DNA of 64,000 nt from Virgibacillus siamensis (GCF_900162695.1 NZ_FUIH01000007.1:372001-436000), one strand, 5' to 3'. Counted from the stretch's first letter, positions 8,605 through 17,830 are shown. A program made the numbers and translations. The notes: generated from the sequence alone by a model not told the origin.

Positions 8605-8889
8605 ATGTGCTACCACGATCCCTATAAAAAGAAACACTGTCATCATTGCCAAAAAGACGACGACTGCTATTATGATTTTTTCCACAACAAGAAAAACAAG
8701 TCCAATTGTCGGCACTGTGAATGTTGCTGCATCTGTAATAAAAGCAATCGTGACCACCATTGTCAAAAACATCGCCATAATGACTGCTTCAACAAGAGAA
8801 AATACGATGTACAATCTTCCCAATGCTTTTATCTTTTCAAGGTGAGGGATGATGAAGATTATTGCAGCTGCTGTGGAAGGTATTATTAA
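8605..8889 (+). CDS. Small Cys/His-rich protein of unknown function
   Basis: The 94-residue product opens MCYHDPYKKKHCHHCQK and contains many Cys and His residues in CxxC-like clusters (HCHHC, CRHCECCCIC, CSCC) along with Lys, Asp and Tyr. AAAGGAGG sits 7-8 nt before the ATG at 8605, a strong ribosome-binding site, so I chose this start. No fold is recognised. Its composition would fit a metal-binding or cross-linked spore-coat protein, which is inference. The opposite strand has a long hydrophobic frame, but that frame lacks a good start site. Confidence 0.55.
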   Translation: MCYHDPYKKKHCHHCQKDDDCYYDFFHNKKNKSNCRHCECCCICNKSNRDHHCQKHRHNDCFNKRKYDVQSSQCFYLFKVRDDEDYCSCCGRYY

Positions 8890-8918
8890 AAAAGCTGCAG
8901 CATGATAATCGCTGCAGC
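8888..8918 (-). terminator. Terminator of hmoB
   Basis: On the minus strand GCTGCAGC (8918-8911) pairs with GCTGCAGC (8901-8894) and is followed by a run of T (A on the plus strand at 8888-8893). Confidence 0.7.
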
Positions 8919-8938
8919 ATAATTATAAATATTACTAT

Positions 8939-9439
8939 TTATTCATTCGGATCAATCATATGGTAGCTTGTTATGAACGGACGGTCAGCAAAATATGCTG
9001 GCTGTTTTACATTTCCTTTGTTATGCGCTTTTTTAAATTGGTCTGAATTCTTCCATGCCTCAAAGTCCTCTTTTGACGCCCATTGGGTGAGAACAACATA
9101 CTGGTTGCTCTTTTTCGGACGGAGGAGCCGGAATGCCTGAAAACCTGCGAACGAATCAACATGCTGCTGTCGGTTCCGGAAATTTTCCTCGAAAACGGCT
9201 CTCCCTTCGTCAGTTACCGGTATATTGTTCATGACGACATACCCTTTCTTTTTCAGCTGGCCTTTTTCAATAATTGCCTCAAAATCACGTCCGGAAGCAA
9301 AGATACTTTTCTTTTGATCAGACTCGTAGTATACCAGTGTGCTGCCGTCTCCGTTCATATAAAACAAGTCAAGGTCCGGATGTTTGTCCTTCAGATTTTT
9401 TAAAAAATCAAATGTTCCTTTTGTCATGAATGCATTCAT
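8939..9439 (-). CDS. hmoB: Heme-degrading monooxygenase HmoB
   Basis: The 166-residue protein has the length of B. subtilis HmoB (YhgC) and a C-terminal antibiotic-biosynthesis-monooxygenase (ABM) ferredoxin-like domain with FRLLRPKKSNQYVVLTQW and the following WKNSDQFKKAH segment. HmoB/IsdG-type enzymes open the haem ring and release iron in the cytoplasm. Divergent neighbours are pbpF and the hemEHY operon, the same arrangement as in B. subtilis, which supports the name. A Fur-like box lies 64 nt upstream of its start. Confidence 0.85.
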   Translation of the reverse strand: MNAFMTKGTFDFLKNLKDKHPDLDLFYMNGDGSTLVYYESDQKKSIFASGRDFEAIIEKGQLKKKGYVVMNNIPVTDEGRAVFEENFRNRQQHVDSFAGFQAFRLLRPKKSNQYVVLTQWASKEDFEAWKNSDQFKKAHNKGNVKQPAYFADRPFITSYHMIDPNE

Positions 9440-9502
9440 ACAGCTTCCCCTTTCTGAATTGCTATATTTTCATAATACCCTCATTCCTGCGTGGTTAGTC
9501 AA

Positions 9503-9517
9503 TTATAATGATTATTA
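9503..9517. promoter_or_regulatory. Fur-like box between hmoB and pbpF
   Basis: TTATAATGATTATTA matches 12 of 14 fixed positions of the 7-1-7 Fur consensus TGATAATNATTATCA and lies in the divergent hmoB/pbpF promoter region. Confidence 0.45.
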
Positions 9518-9596
9518 ATTTATAGTAGGTATTATTGCTTTTTTAATGACGAAATCTGTCGTATACTATACAAGGAATCTTATTTGAGGTGAATAC

Positions 9597-11726
9597 ATGA
9601 AAAAAATAAAGTGGCTGGTACTTTCGTTCAGTATTATTATTGTACTTGGACTGCTTGGCTATGCTGCTGTCTTGTTCGGTGGCGCGCTTGTTGTCGATAA
9701 GGAAGATCTGACACTTGATGCGACAACGACCATTGAAACATCTGACGGAAAAGTAATCGGCAAATTATATGAAGAAAATCGAATTCCTGTCAGTATTGAA
9801 AAAATCCCCGACCACGTACAGGAGGCCTTTGTTGCGATTGAAGACAGACGGTTTTTTGACCATCAAGGTGTGGATTTCAGGTCTGTTGTCCGCGCCATCG
9901 TAGAGGATATTGTCGCTGGAGCAAAGGTTGAAGGGGCAAGTACGATTACAATGCAGCTTGCGAAGAACCTTTTTCTCCATAATGATAAAACCTGGATGCG
10001 AAAAACAAAAGAAGTAGTGGCTGCCATTCATCTTGAACGTGAGTTGTCAAAAAAGAAAATTTTGGAATTATATTTAAATGAAATTTATTTTGGACAAGGT
10101 GTATACGGGGTGGAGGCTGCATCGCAATTCTATTTTTCAAAACCGGTGGAAGATCTGACCATTGCTGAGGGTGCATTGCTGGCAGGGATGGCTAAAGGGC
10201 CGAATGGTTATTCACCGATTGATCATCCTGATAAAGCGGTTGCCCGCAGGAACTTGGTATTGCAGGTGATGCATGACACTGGAAAAATTACAGATGCAGC
10301 ACACAAGAAAGCACGGCAAACATCATTAGGATTGAAGTTGAACGAAACGAAACCAAATCCGTGGGCAGACGGATACATTGATCTTGTTCTGGAAGAATTA
10401 CAGGAAGAGCATGATTTATCCATTGATGAAATGAAGCGCGGCGGCTACCGGATCATCGTCAACATGGATAAGGAAGCCCAACAAACAGCTTACAAGCTTT
10501 TCCGGCAAGACAGTTTTTTTCCGGGCAATACGGAAGGTGTCCAAGGTGCATTTGTACTGATGGAAAAGACCTCCGGAAAGATTGCGGCTGCAATTGCCGG
10601 CAGAGATTATCAGCTTGGTGACTTGAATCATGTAACTGTCAAACGCCAGCCCGGATCGGCAATGAAGCCGATTGCCGTTTATGGGCCGGCAATGATGAAG
10701 GAAATGTATCAGCCATATTCGTTAATTCCAGATCAAAAAATGGAAATAGATCACTATACTGCAACAAATTACGATGATCAGTATGCCGGTGCGGTTTCCA
10801 TTTATGATGCATTGGTAGCATCGAAAAATGCGCCTGCAGTATGGCTGCTGGATCAGATTGGGATTTCATATGCTAAAGATTACTTGGAGAAAATGCATCT
10901 TAATATAAAGGATGATGGCTTGGCGATTGCGCTTGGCGGCTTGAGCAAAGGACTGACACCGCTGCAGATGGCTGAAAGCTTTCGTGCATTTGCAAGCGGC
11001 GGGAAAGTCATCGAGTCGACATCCATCAATCGAATTTACAACAGGGAGCAAGAAGTGATTTTCAAGGCAAATCCGAAAGAAAATAAGGTGTTCAGTCCTC
11101 AGGTGGCATGGAATATGACTGAAATGCTGACCCAAGTGGTGGAGCGGGGAACCGGCAATGCCGGCGAATATGGGAAAGCACTTGCTGGCAAAACCGGTTC
11201 CACGCAACACCCGTACGTAAAAGGTGAGTATAAAGATGCGTGGTTTGTCGGGTACACTCCGGAGTATGTCAGTGCATTATGGATGGGGTATGATACCTCT
11301 GACAAAAATCATTATCTTACTGCCGGAAGTTCGTATCCGACCCGTTTGACCAAAGCAATCCTAACTGAATTGGATAAAACGAAAAATCTGGCAGCATCTT
11401 TCACAAAGCCAGAGAAAGTGAATGACTTGCCTGAACCAATTGAACTTCCGGAGAATATTAATCTCCAGTCAGAACTGGCATTTGGCGGTTTTTCCCTGTT
11501 TAAAGGAAGATTGGAGTGGAGCAGTGCTGCGGATAATCGTGTCGTCTACCATATCTACCGTGAACAGGAAGGTATTGATAAGCGAATCGGGGAAGTCAAA
11601 GGCAAATCAGAGTTTTTCATCGGCAGTGTAAATGTATTCAATCCTTCTTCGTATTATGTGGTACCATACAATCCATTGACAAAAGTGGAAGGGAAAAAGT
11701 CGAATACCGTCAGACTGGCTCTGTAA
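9597..11726 (+). CDS. pbpF: Class A penicillin-binding protein PbpF
   Basis: This is a bifunctional peptidoglycan synthase of 709 residues with an N-terminal membrane anchor (about 5-28). The GT51 glycosyltransferase domain shows EDRRFFDHQGVD, the GASTITMQLAKN motif and RKTKEVVAAIHLE. The transpeptidase domain shows SxxK in GSAMKPI, SxN in ASKNAP and KTG in AGKTGST. PbpF polymerises and cross-links cell wall on the outer face of the membrane, with a role around sporulation in B. subtilis. It lies upstream of hemE as in B. subtilis. Confidence 0.9.
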   Translation: MKKIKWLVLSFSIIIVLGLLGYAAVLFGGALVVDKEDLTLDATTTIETSDGKVIGKLYEENRIPVSIEKIPDHVQEAFVAIEDRRFFDHQGVDFRSVVRAIVEDIVAGAKVEGASTITMQLAKNLFLHNDKTWMRKTKEVVAAIHLERELSKKKILELYLNEIYFGQGVYGVEAASQFYFSKPVEDLTIAEGALLAGMAKGPNGYSPIDHPDKAVARRNLVLQVMHDTGKITDAAHKKARQTSLGLKLNETKPNPWADGYIDLVLEELQEEHDLSIDEMKRGGYRIIVNMDKEAQQTAYKLFRQDSFFPGNTEGVQGAFVLMEKTSGKIAAAIAGRDYQLGDLNHVTVKRQPGSAMKPIAVYGPAMMKEMYQPYSLIPDQKMEIDHYTATNYDDQYAGAVSIYDALVASKNAPAVWLLDQIGISYAKDYLEKMHLNIKDDGLAIALGGLSKGLTPLQMAESFRAFASGGKVIESTSINRIYNREQEVIFKANPKENKVFSPQVAWNMTEMLTQVVERGTGNAGEYGKALAGKTGSTQHPYVKGEYKDAWFVGYTPEYVSALWMGYDTSDKNHYLTAGSSYPTRLTKAILTELDKTKNLAASFTKPEKVNDLPEPIELPENINLQSELAFGGFSLFKGRLEWSSAADNRVVYHIYREQEGIDKRIGEVKGKSEFFIGSVNVFNPSSYYVVPYNPLTKVEGKKSNTVRLAL

Positions 11727-11736
11727 TTTAAACAAA

Positions 11737-11766
11737 TTGATGACAATCATTGCCGTTTGCTATACA
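11737..11766 (+). promoter_or_regulatory. Promoter of hemEHY
   Basis: TTGATG (11737-11742) and TATACA (11761-11766) are 18 nt apart, upstream of hemE. The sequence between them contains an imperfect TGACAATCATTG dyad. Confidence 0.5.
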
Positions 11767-11827
11767 CGGGATATGGAAATCGATATAGTAATAGCAGACT
11801 GTTCAGCAGATAAAAAGGGTGAAATAA

Positions 11828-12862
11828 ATGTCAAGAACGATAAACGATTCAATCATTAAGGCGTATAAGGGAGAATCAACTGATTATACGCCTGCATGGT
11901 ATATGCGGCAGGCGGGCAGATCGCAAAAAGAGTACAGGGAATTAAAAGAAAAGTATTCCCTTTTTGAAATCACACATCAGCCGGAACTTTGTGCGTATGT
12001 TACAAGACTTCCGGTCGAGCATTATGGTGTTGATGCAGCTATTTTGTATAAGGATATCATGTCACCATTACCGGCACTTGGTGTTGATGTGGAAATCAAA
12101 TCGGGAATCGGTCCGGTCATACACAATCCTGTATCAACCTTTCACGATGTGGAAAACCTTGGATCAATTCATCCGGAAAGTGATGTTCCGTACGTATTGG
12201 AAACGATTCGCCTGTTGAGTGAAGAACAGCTTGATGTTCCACTGATTGGTTTCAGCGGTGCTCCATTCACATTGGCAAGCTATATGATAGAAGGCGGCCC
12301 ATCAAAAAATTATGCCAAAACAAAAGCTTTGATGTACAGTAAACCGGATGTCTGGTTTGCTTTAATGGATAAATTGGCTGATATGACGATTGCATATGTA
12401 CAAGCCCAAGTCAACGCTGGAGCAAGGGCTGTTCAGATTTTCGATTCCTGGGTCGGTGCTTTGAATGCCGCTGACTATCGTTTTTATATAAAACCGGTAA
12501 TGAATCGGATTTTCACAGAATTGCGGAAAGAAAATGTTCCGCTGATTGTATTTGGTGTTGGGGCACGGCACTTGCTTCTGGAATGGAATGACTTGCCTGT
12601 GGATGTAATTGGTCTGGACTGGCGCACATCCATTTCGGAAGCACGGGATATGGGAGTTGCAAAGGTTTTGCAGGGCAACCTTGACCCTGCGATATTGCTT
12701 TCCGACTGGGAAACGATCGAAAAGCGAACAAAAGGAATTTTGGATGAATCGATTCAGGATGGCAATCATGTGTTTAATCTGGGACATGGCGTAACACCTG
12801 AAGTAAACCCGGCAACACTGAAAAAACTGACTGAATTGATTCACACGTATTCGAGACGATAA
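11828..12862 (+). CDS. hemE: Uroporphyrinogen decarboxylase
   Basis: HemE removes four acetate carboxyl groups from uroporphyrinogen III to give coproporphyrinogen III. The 344 residues are full length. The active-site signature PAWYMRQAGRS is near residue 22, the catalytic Asp region follows in LYKDIMSPL, and GFSGAPFTLASYM and FNLGHGVTPEV are further family landmarks. It starts the hemE-hemH-hemY operon that makes haem through the coproporphyrin-dependent route of Gram-positive bacteria. A ribosome-binding site (AAAAGGGTG) precedes the ATG. Confidence 0.96.
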   Translation: MSRTINDSIIKAYKGESTDYTPAWYMRQAGRSQKEYRELKEKYSLFEITHQPELCAYVTRLPVEHYGVDAAILYKDIMSPLPALGVDVEIKSGIGPVIHNPVSTFHDVENLGSIHPESDVPYVLETIRLLSEEQLDVPLIGFSGAPFTLASYMIEGGPSKNYAKTKALMYSKPDVWFALMDKLADMTIAYVQAQVNAGARAVQIFDSWVGALNAADYRFYIKPVMNRIFTELRKENVPLIVFGVGARHLLLEWNDLPVDVIGLDWRTSISEARDMGVAKVLQGNLDPAILLSDWETIEKRTKGILDESIQDGNHVFNLGHGVTPEVNPATLKKLTELIHTYSRR

Positions 12863-12889
12863 TTTTTTGAAACAAAAGAGGTGGCTGAC

Positions 12890-13828
12890 ATGGAAAAGAA
12901 AAAAGTTGGATTACTGGTAATGGCATATGGAACCCCGAATAAGGAAGCGGATATTGAGCCGTACTATACGCATATCCGACATGGACGAAAGCCGTCGGAG
13001 GAAGCACTGCAAGATTTGAAAGACCGCTACAAAGCGATTGGCGGAATTTCACCATTGGCCAAAATTACACAGGAGCAGGCCAAGGCATTGGAGATTAACC
13101 TAAATGCAATTCAAGAAGATGTGGAATACAGCGTATATGTCGGGTTGAAACATATCGCTCCATTTATCGAAGATGCTGTTCAGCAAATGGCGGAAGACGG
13201 TATAAAGGAAGCAGTTTCGCTTGTACTCGCACCACATTATTCGACATTCAGTGTTAAAGCCTATAACAAACGTGCCGGAGATGAAGCTGAGAAGCATGGC
13301 ATTACAATTGAATCTGTTGAAAGCTGGTATAATGAACCAGGATTTATCAAATACTGGGCGAATCAGATCAGCGATGTTTATGACGGAATGTCTGCTGAAG
13401 AACGTGCAAAAGCTGTTCTGATTGTTTCCGCACACAGTTTGCCGGAGAAAATTTTACAAAACGGTGATCCATATCCGGATCAGTTGAAAGAGACAGCAAA
13501 CCTGATTGCGGAAGAAGCAGGTATTAAGGATTATGCCATCGGATGGCAGAGTGAAGGGAATACCCCTGATCCTTGGCTTGGACCGGATGTGCAGGATTTA
13601 ACCCGTGAGCTTTATGAAAAAGAAGGTTACAAGTCCTTCGTCTATGCACCAGTCGGATTTATTGCCGACCACCTGGAAGTATTGTATGACAATGATTATG
13701 AATGTAAAGTGGTTTGCGAAGAAATTGGAGCGGCATATCATCGTCCGGAAATGCCGAACGTGCACCCGCAATTCATCGAGACATTATCAAATGTCGTACT
13801 GAAAAAAGTAAAGCGTGAGGTTCAATGA
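12890..13828 (+). CDS. hemH: Coproporphyrin III ferrochelatase
   Basis: HemH (CpfC) inserts iron into coproporphyrin III in Firmicutes. The 312 residues have no C-terminal Fe-S extension. The catalytic His is in VSAHSLPEKI, and the metal-binding acidic helix is GFIADHLEVLYDND. A GTG at 12881 is in frame, but it is part of the AAGAGGTG ribosome-binding site, so the ATG at 12890 is the better start. The stop codon overlaps the next gene's start (ATGA), coupling it to hemY. Confidence 0.95.
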   Translation: MEKKKVGLLVMAYGTPNKEADIEPYYTHIRHGRKPSEEALQDLKDRYKAIGGISPLAKITQEQAKALEINLNAIQEDVEYSVYVGLKHIAPFIEDAVQQMAEDGIKEAVSLVLAPHYSTFSVKAYNKRAGDEAEKHGITIESVESWYNEPGFIKYWANQISDVYDGMSAEERAKAVLIVSAHSLPEKILQNGDPYPDQLKETANLIAEEAGIKDYAIGWQSEGNTPDPWLGPDVQDLTRELYEKEGYKSFVYAPVGFIADHLEVLYDNDYECKVVCEEIGAAYHRPEMPNVHPQFIETLSNVVLKKVKREVQ

Positions 13829-15222
13829 ACGAAATGAAAAAAATCGCAATTATAGGCGGCGGAATAACTGGGTTATCTGCTGCCTATTATTTGCAAAAAG
13901 AAATAAAAGGGAATAATTTGCCATATGAAGTCAGGTTGTTTGAGGCTGATTCCCGGCTGGGCGGAAAAATCAAAACAGTGAAACGTGATGGTTTTACAAT
14001 TGAACGAGGTCCGGATTCATTTTTATCGCGAAAGCAGCCTGCTGTGAATTTGACCGAAGAACTTGGTATGGGTGAAGAACTGGTACGAAATGGTACAGGC
14101 CAATCTTATATTCTCGTGAAAAATAAATTGCACAAGATGCCGAAAGGGGCCTATATGGGGATTCCTGTCAATGTTCGGCCGTTCTTGTTTTCTAAAATGT
14201 TTTCCCCGACAGGAAAGCTTCGTGCGGGAATGGACTTTGTGCTGCCGAAGGGTAAAAAAGGTGATCAGACACTGGGCGGATTTTTCAGGCACCGTTTCGG
14301 TAATGAACTGGTTGAGAATCTGATTGAACCGCTGCTTTCCGGAATTTATGCGGGGAGCCTTGACAATATGAGTCTGCTGGCAACATTTCCGAATTTTTAT
14401 CAACTGGAACAGGAACATCGAAGTCTGATTAAAGGGCTGCGGAAAACCACCCCGAAACCAAAAAAATCTTCCGGCAAGAAGCCTGGCGCGTTCTTTTCAT
14501 TTACAGGCGGTCTGGAGTCGATGGTTGACCGGCTTTCCGAGGAACTCGGTTCAATTGTTTCATTGAATACAGCAATAGACCACATTGAAAAGAAAGATCA
14601 TGGCTATCACCTGCTTCTTAGTGACGGGGAAGTTTATAAAGCAGACACAGTCGTTATGGCAACTCCACATTACACAGTTCCGAAAATGTTCAGCCAGTAT
14701 GATTTTTTTGATGTGTTTAATGATGTACCAGCAACGTCTGTCGCCAATGTTGCACTGGCATTTGATCAATCTGCCATCAAGAGGGATATTGACGGAACCG
14801 GATTTGTTGTCTCCCGCAACAGCAACTTCCGGATTACCGCATGCACCTGGACACACAAAAAATGGCCAACTGCTGCACCAGATGGAAAAGTCCTCCTGCG
14901 CTGCTATGTCGGACGCCCTGATGACCAGGCCGTTGTTGATCTGAGTGACGAAGAAATTACAGATATCGTTCTGCGTGATTTGAAGAAGACAATGAAGATT
15001 ACCCAGCAGCCTGAATTCAGTGTTATTACGCGCTGGAAAAATGCAATGCCGCAATATACTGTCGGACATAATGAACGGATCGCTAACGTCCGTGCCGACA
15101 TGGATCGTGAGCTGCCGGGTGTTTATCTCACCGGAAGTTCATACGGAGGTGTCGGTGTTCCGGATTGTATTGGACAAGGTGAACAAACTGCAGAAGAAGT
15201 GCTGGCGTTTTTACGTGGGTAA
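13825..15222 (+). CDS. hemY: Coproporphyrinogen III oxidase (HemY/CgoX)
   Basis: This FAD-dependent oxidase has 465 residues and converts coproporphyrinogen III to coproporphyrin III in the Gram-positive haem pathway. The FAD dinucleotide fold is at the N-terminus (IIGGGITGLSAAYYL, about 8-22), followed by GGKIKT and ERGPDSFL; the C-terminal FAD contact GSSYGGVGVPDCI is typical. The ATG overlaps the hemH stop. A second in-frame ATG lies three codons later. It is the last gene of the operon; no hemG or hemN is nearby. Confidence 0.94.
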   Translation: MNEMKKIAIIGGGITGLSAAYYLQKEIKGNNLPYEVRLFEADSRLGGKIKTVKRDGFTIERGPDSFLSRKQPAVNLTEELGMGEELVRNGTGQSYILVKNKLHKMPKGAYMGIPVNVRPFLFSKMFSPTGKLRAGMDFVLPKGKKGDQTLGGFFRHRFGNELVENLIEPLLSGIYAGSLDNMSLLATFPNFYQLEQEHRSLIKGLRKTTPKPKKSSGKKPGAFFSFTGGLESMVDRLSEELGSIVSLNTAIDHIEKKDHGYHLLLSDGEVYKADTVVMATPHYTVPKMFSQYDFFDVFNDVPATSVANVALAFDQSAIKRDIDGTGFVVSRNSNFRITACTWTHKKWPTAAPDGKVLLRCYVGRPDDQAVVDLSDEEITDIVLRDLKKTMKITQQPEFSVITRWKNAMPQYTVGHNERIANVRADMDRELPGVYLTGSSYGGVGVPDCIGQGEQTAEEVLAFLRG

Positions 15223-15231
15223 AATGGGTGT

Positions 15232-15261
15232 GCGCTGAATGATTTTAACATCAATCAGCGC
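15232..15261 (+). terminator. Hairpin after hemY
   Basis: GCGCTGAaTGAT pairs with ATCAaTCAGCGC just after the hemY stop. The T run is weak, so it is a moderate terminator candidate. Confidence 0.4.
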
Positions 15262-15300
15262 ATTCTGGTATTTGCCGGGTAAAAAAATCGGTGGAAACGT

Positions 15301-15400
15301 GAATGTATCGACAGAACCAGAATTATATCGATAGAACAAGGATTATATCGACAGAATAAAGATTATATAGATAGAACAGCGAACATATCAACAGAACGAC
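15301..15400. repeat. 20-bp tandem repeat array between hemY and pepF
   Basis: Five units of exactly 20 bp carry the core TATCGAYAGAAC at 15306, 15326, 15346, 15366 and 15386, with AT-rich spacers. The units have drifted by a few substitutions. No reading frame or known protein-binding site is recognised. Confidence 0.8.
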
Positions 15401-15406
15401 ACTAAT

Positions 15407-15436
15407 AATGTGCTCCTAGTTAATCAGGAGCACATT
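15407..15436. terminator. Terminator hairpin after pepF
   Basis: AATGTGCTCCT (15407-15417) is the perfect complement of AGGAGCACATT (15426-15436), 8 nt from the pepF stop codon. The following T stretch is short on both strands. Confidence 0.6.
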
Positions 15437-15443
15437 TGTCATG

Positions 15444-17255
15444 TTAATCATAACTTTTTTCCAGTTCATCCACGAGCTTTCCGACATATGCGACTGCTTC
15501 TTTGATTGCATCAGGTTTTGTCATATCAAGACCGGCTTTTTCAATAAGTTCCTGCGGCTTCATGGAACCTCCCGCTTTGAGAACAGATAGCCACTGGTCA
15601 ACAGCAGGCTGTCCTTCTTTCTTGATTTTTTGTGCGACTGCGGTGGATACAGTCAAGCCGGCAGAGTACGTATATGGATACAAGCCCATATAATAGTGCG
15701 GCTGTCGCATCCATGTCAGCTCAGCACCTTCATCCAGAACGACATCATCACCCCAGAAGTTTTGCAGTGCTTCCCTTTTTTGTTTGGATAAGACATCTGC
15801 TGTGAGTGGAATGCCTTCTTCAGCAAGGGAATAAACACTGCGCTGAAATTCGCCTTCCAATAAGTGCGTCACGAAATTATGATAATATGTTCCGAGCAAT
15901 TGGCTGATTACCCAGCGTTTCATTTGTTTGTCGTCTGTTTTTTGCAATAGATGATCTGCCAGCAGCAGCTCATTGATTGTTGATGGCGCCTCGACAAAAT
16001 ACGTGGATTGCCCCATATTGGATAAATTCTGATTCTGGCCAGCGAGATAGAAATGCCCGGCATGTCCAAGTTCATGTGCCAAAATGAAAGTACCCCGCAT
16101 CGTGTTCGTCCAAGTGATTAAAATATACGGATGCACACCATACGGACTGGAACAAAATGCTCCGGTGGCTTTCCCGACATTATCAGCCCGATCCACCCAG
16201 CGATTGTAGAGGCCTTGCTTCATAATTTCCGTGTATTCCGGTCCCATAACCTGCAATGCTTCCAGAATGGTTGATGCCGCTTCATCGTATGTTGTTTCCG
16301 GATTGAAGTCCGGATCAAGCGGTGCTTTCAAATCATAGAAATGCATGTTATCCAGTCCAAGCTTTTCTTTCTTAAGCCGTGCAAAACGCCGCATGTGTGG
16401 TGCCAGCTCTTCCTGAATGATATCCAGCTGATTGTGGTACATTTCTTCGGTAACCTGCTGTTTTTGAAGCAGCATTTTGGTTGCAGAATCATACGACCTA
16501 AGACGTGCCATTGTTGTCTGTTCCGTAATTTCCGTTGCATAGGTCGCGGCATACGTATTTTTGTACCGGTTTAATGTTTTGATAAAAGAATCATATGCCC
16601 GCTTGCGGATTCCGGCATCCGGTGACAGTTCATAACGATCCTCGTATAGTGCAAATGACATCGGCAGGGATTCGCCATCGTCATCGGTGATGGATTCAAA
16701 ATCCATATCGGATGATTTGCTCCGCTGATAAATCATATATGGAGCATTATGTACCTCACTTAGGGCCGCCAATGTTTCTTCAATTTCTGGTGCGAGTGAA
16801 AATGGCTTTTTTTCCAGAATATCATCAAGCATTTTTCGGAACTTTTCCAGCTTAGGTTCCTTCTCCAAGAAATAATCCACGTCATCTTTGCTCAGCTCGA
16901 GAAGCTCTGATTCAACAAAGGAGAGTTTGGAACTGATTCCGGCAAGTACCGAGGAGATTTTTGCTGAGTCACCTTGATTTTTTGGGCTTGCTCCATCTGC
17001 CGCAGCTTTTAAATTGGCGTATGCTGCAACACGTATCAGTCGTTGTTGAAACTGTTCCAATGCATGAAGACACTTCAATAGGGTGGATGGTTTTTTTGTC
17101 ATTCTCCCTTTAAATTGTGTTACTTCGCTTATATGCGCCTGTAGTACGGATACTTCATTTTCCCAGTCTTCATCTGTTGCGAAAAGATCTGCCAGGTCCC
17201 ACGTTTGTTCTGTTGGCACATCCGTGCGTTTCATACGTTCAGCTGTTTTTACCAT
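15444..17255 (-). CDS. pepF: Oligoendopeptidase F
   Basis: PepF is a cytoplasmic zinc metallopeptidase of family M3B that trims peptides of roughly 7-17 residues. The 603 residues are full length. The zinc site HExGH is visible as LAHELGHAGHF, with the third ligand expected in VEAPSTINELLLADH. It stands alone, between a 20-bp repeat array on one side and a long gene-free, strongly structured region on the other. AGGAGG lies just upstream of the ATG. Confidence 0.93.
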   Translation of the reverse strand: MVKTAERMKRTDVPTEQTWDLADLFATDEDWENEVSVLQAHISEVTQFKGRMTKKPSTLLKCLHALEQFQQRLIRVAAYANLKAAADGASPKNQGDSAKISSVLAGISSKLSFVESELLELSKDDVDYFLEKEPKLEKFRKMLDDILEKKPFSLAPEIEETLAALSEVHNAPYMIYQRSKSSDMDFESITDDDGESLPMSFALYEDRYELSPDAGIRKRAYDSFIKTLNRYKNTYAATYATEITEQTTMARLRSYDSATKMLLQKQQVTEEMYHNQLDIIQEELAPHMRRFARLKKEKLGLDNMHFYDLKAPLDPDFNPETTYDEAASTILEALQVMGPEYTEIMKQGLYNRWVDRADNVGKATGAFCSSPYGVHPYILITWTNTMRGTFILAHELGHAGHFYLAGQNQNLSNMGQSTYFVEAPSTINELLLADHLLQKTDDKQMKRWVISQLLGTYYHNFVTHLLEGEFQRSVYSLAEEGIPLTADVLSKQKREALQNFWGDDVVLDEGAELTWMRQPHYYMGLYPYTYSAGLTVSTAVAQKIKKEGQPAVDQWLSVLKAGGSMKPQELIEKAGLDMTKPDAIKEAVAYVGKLVDELEKSYD

Positions 17256-17334
17256 AATATTACCTCCTGCATTTGATTACAATTCCTACTAATAGTATAA
17301 AATAAGTACAGGCAGAATGATATGATTTTTCAGA

Positions 17335-17690
17335 AATGCGTGCATGAAACAAAAGCGTAAGCGCCCGTTTAGCAACGTACAAACTGCGCCATGCCATTTA
17401 GTGTGGGTCGGCGTTGCCGCGCAAAGCGGCGGTTTTAGCCGATCTTCCTCCAATCGCAATGAGATAAAGGAAACACGCCCCTTCATAGGGGTGTGCCGAC
17501 GTTGGCCGCAAAGGCCGGTTTTAGTCGGCCTTTCTTAAAATCCGAACCGATGTTGACTTTCACCACAAGGGTATAAGTGCGACTAAGCCTCTGGTTTCAC
17601 CAATCGGCAAGTCTTCTTTATCGGAGTGGAGGAGTGTGAAGTTTGCTAGTTGCTGGGCACTGGAGCTGGACGCAGCTAATCAGATAATGT
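17335..17690. ncRNA. Candidate structured RNA or intergenic repeat element
   Basis: This gene-free stretch is much more GC-rich and paired than its flanks. Two modules share one architecture with covarying stems: 17407-17443 (GTCGGC-GTT-GCCGC-GCAAA-GCGGC-GGTTTTA-GCCGAT) and 17495-17529 (GCCGAC, GTT, GGCC, GCAAA, GGCC, GGTTTTA, GTCGGC). Between them is a hairpin 17474-17481/17488-17495. A third three-part stem spans 17581-17613 (GACT, GCC, GGT paired with ACC, GGC, AGTC). No open frame explains it. The strand is not certain, and it may be a multicopy intergenic element of Bacillaceae. Confidence 0.5.
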
Positions 17691-17731
17691 TAATTATCCT
17701 CAGGTGAAAATTCTGTAATTTCCTGGACTGC

Positions 17732-17763
17732 AAAAAAATCGCGTGTCAAATGAATGGCACGCG
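17732..17763 (-). terminator. Terminator of yhfH
   Basis: On the minus strand CGCGTGCC (17763-17756) pairs with GACACGCG (17747-17740) and is followed by a run of seven T. Confidence 0.75.
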
Positions 17764-17830
17764 AAATTATAAAATGTGTTATAGTACAATTTAAATAAGG
17801 AACATGTTTTGAAACCGTTCAAATCGAATA

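Noticed and set aside
8524..8823. Hydrophobic minus-strand ORF opposite the Cys/His-rich gene
   Set aside because: It starts with TTG and has no ribosome-binding site; its hydrophobicity is the mirror of the opposite frame.
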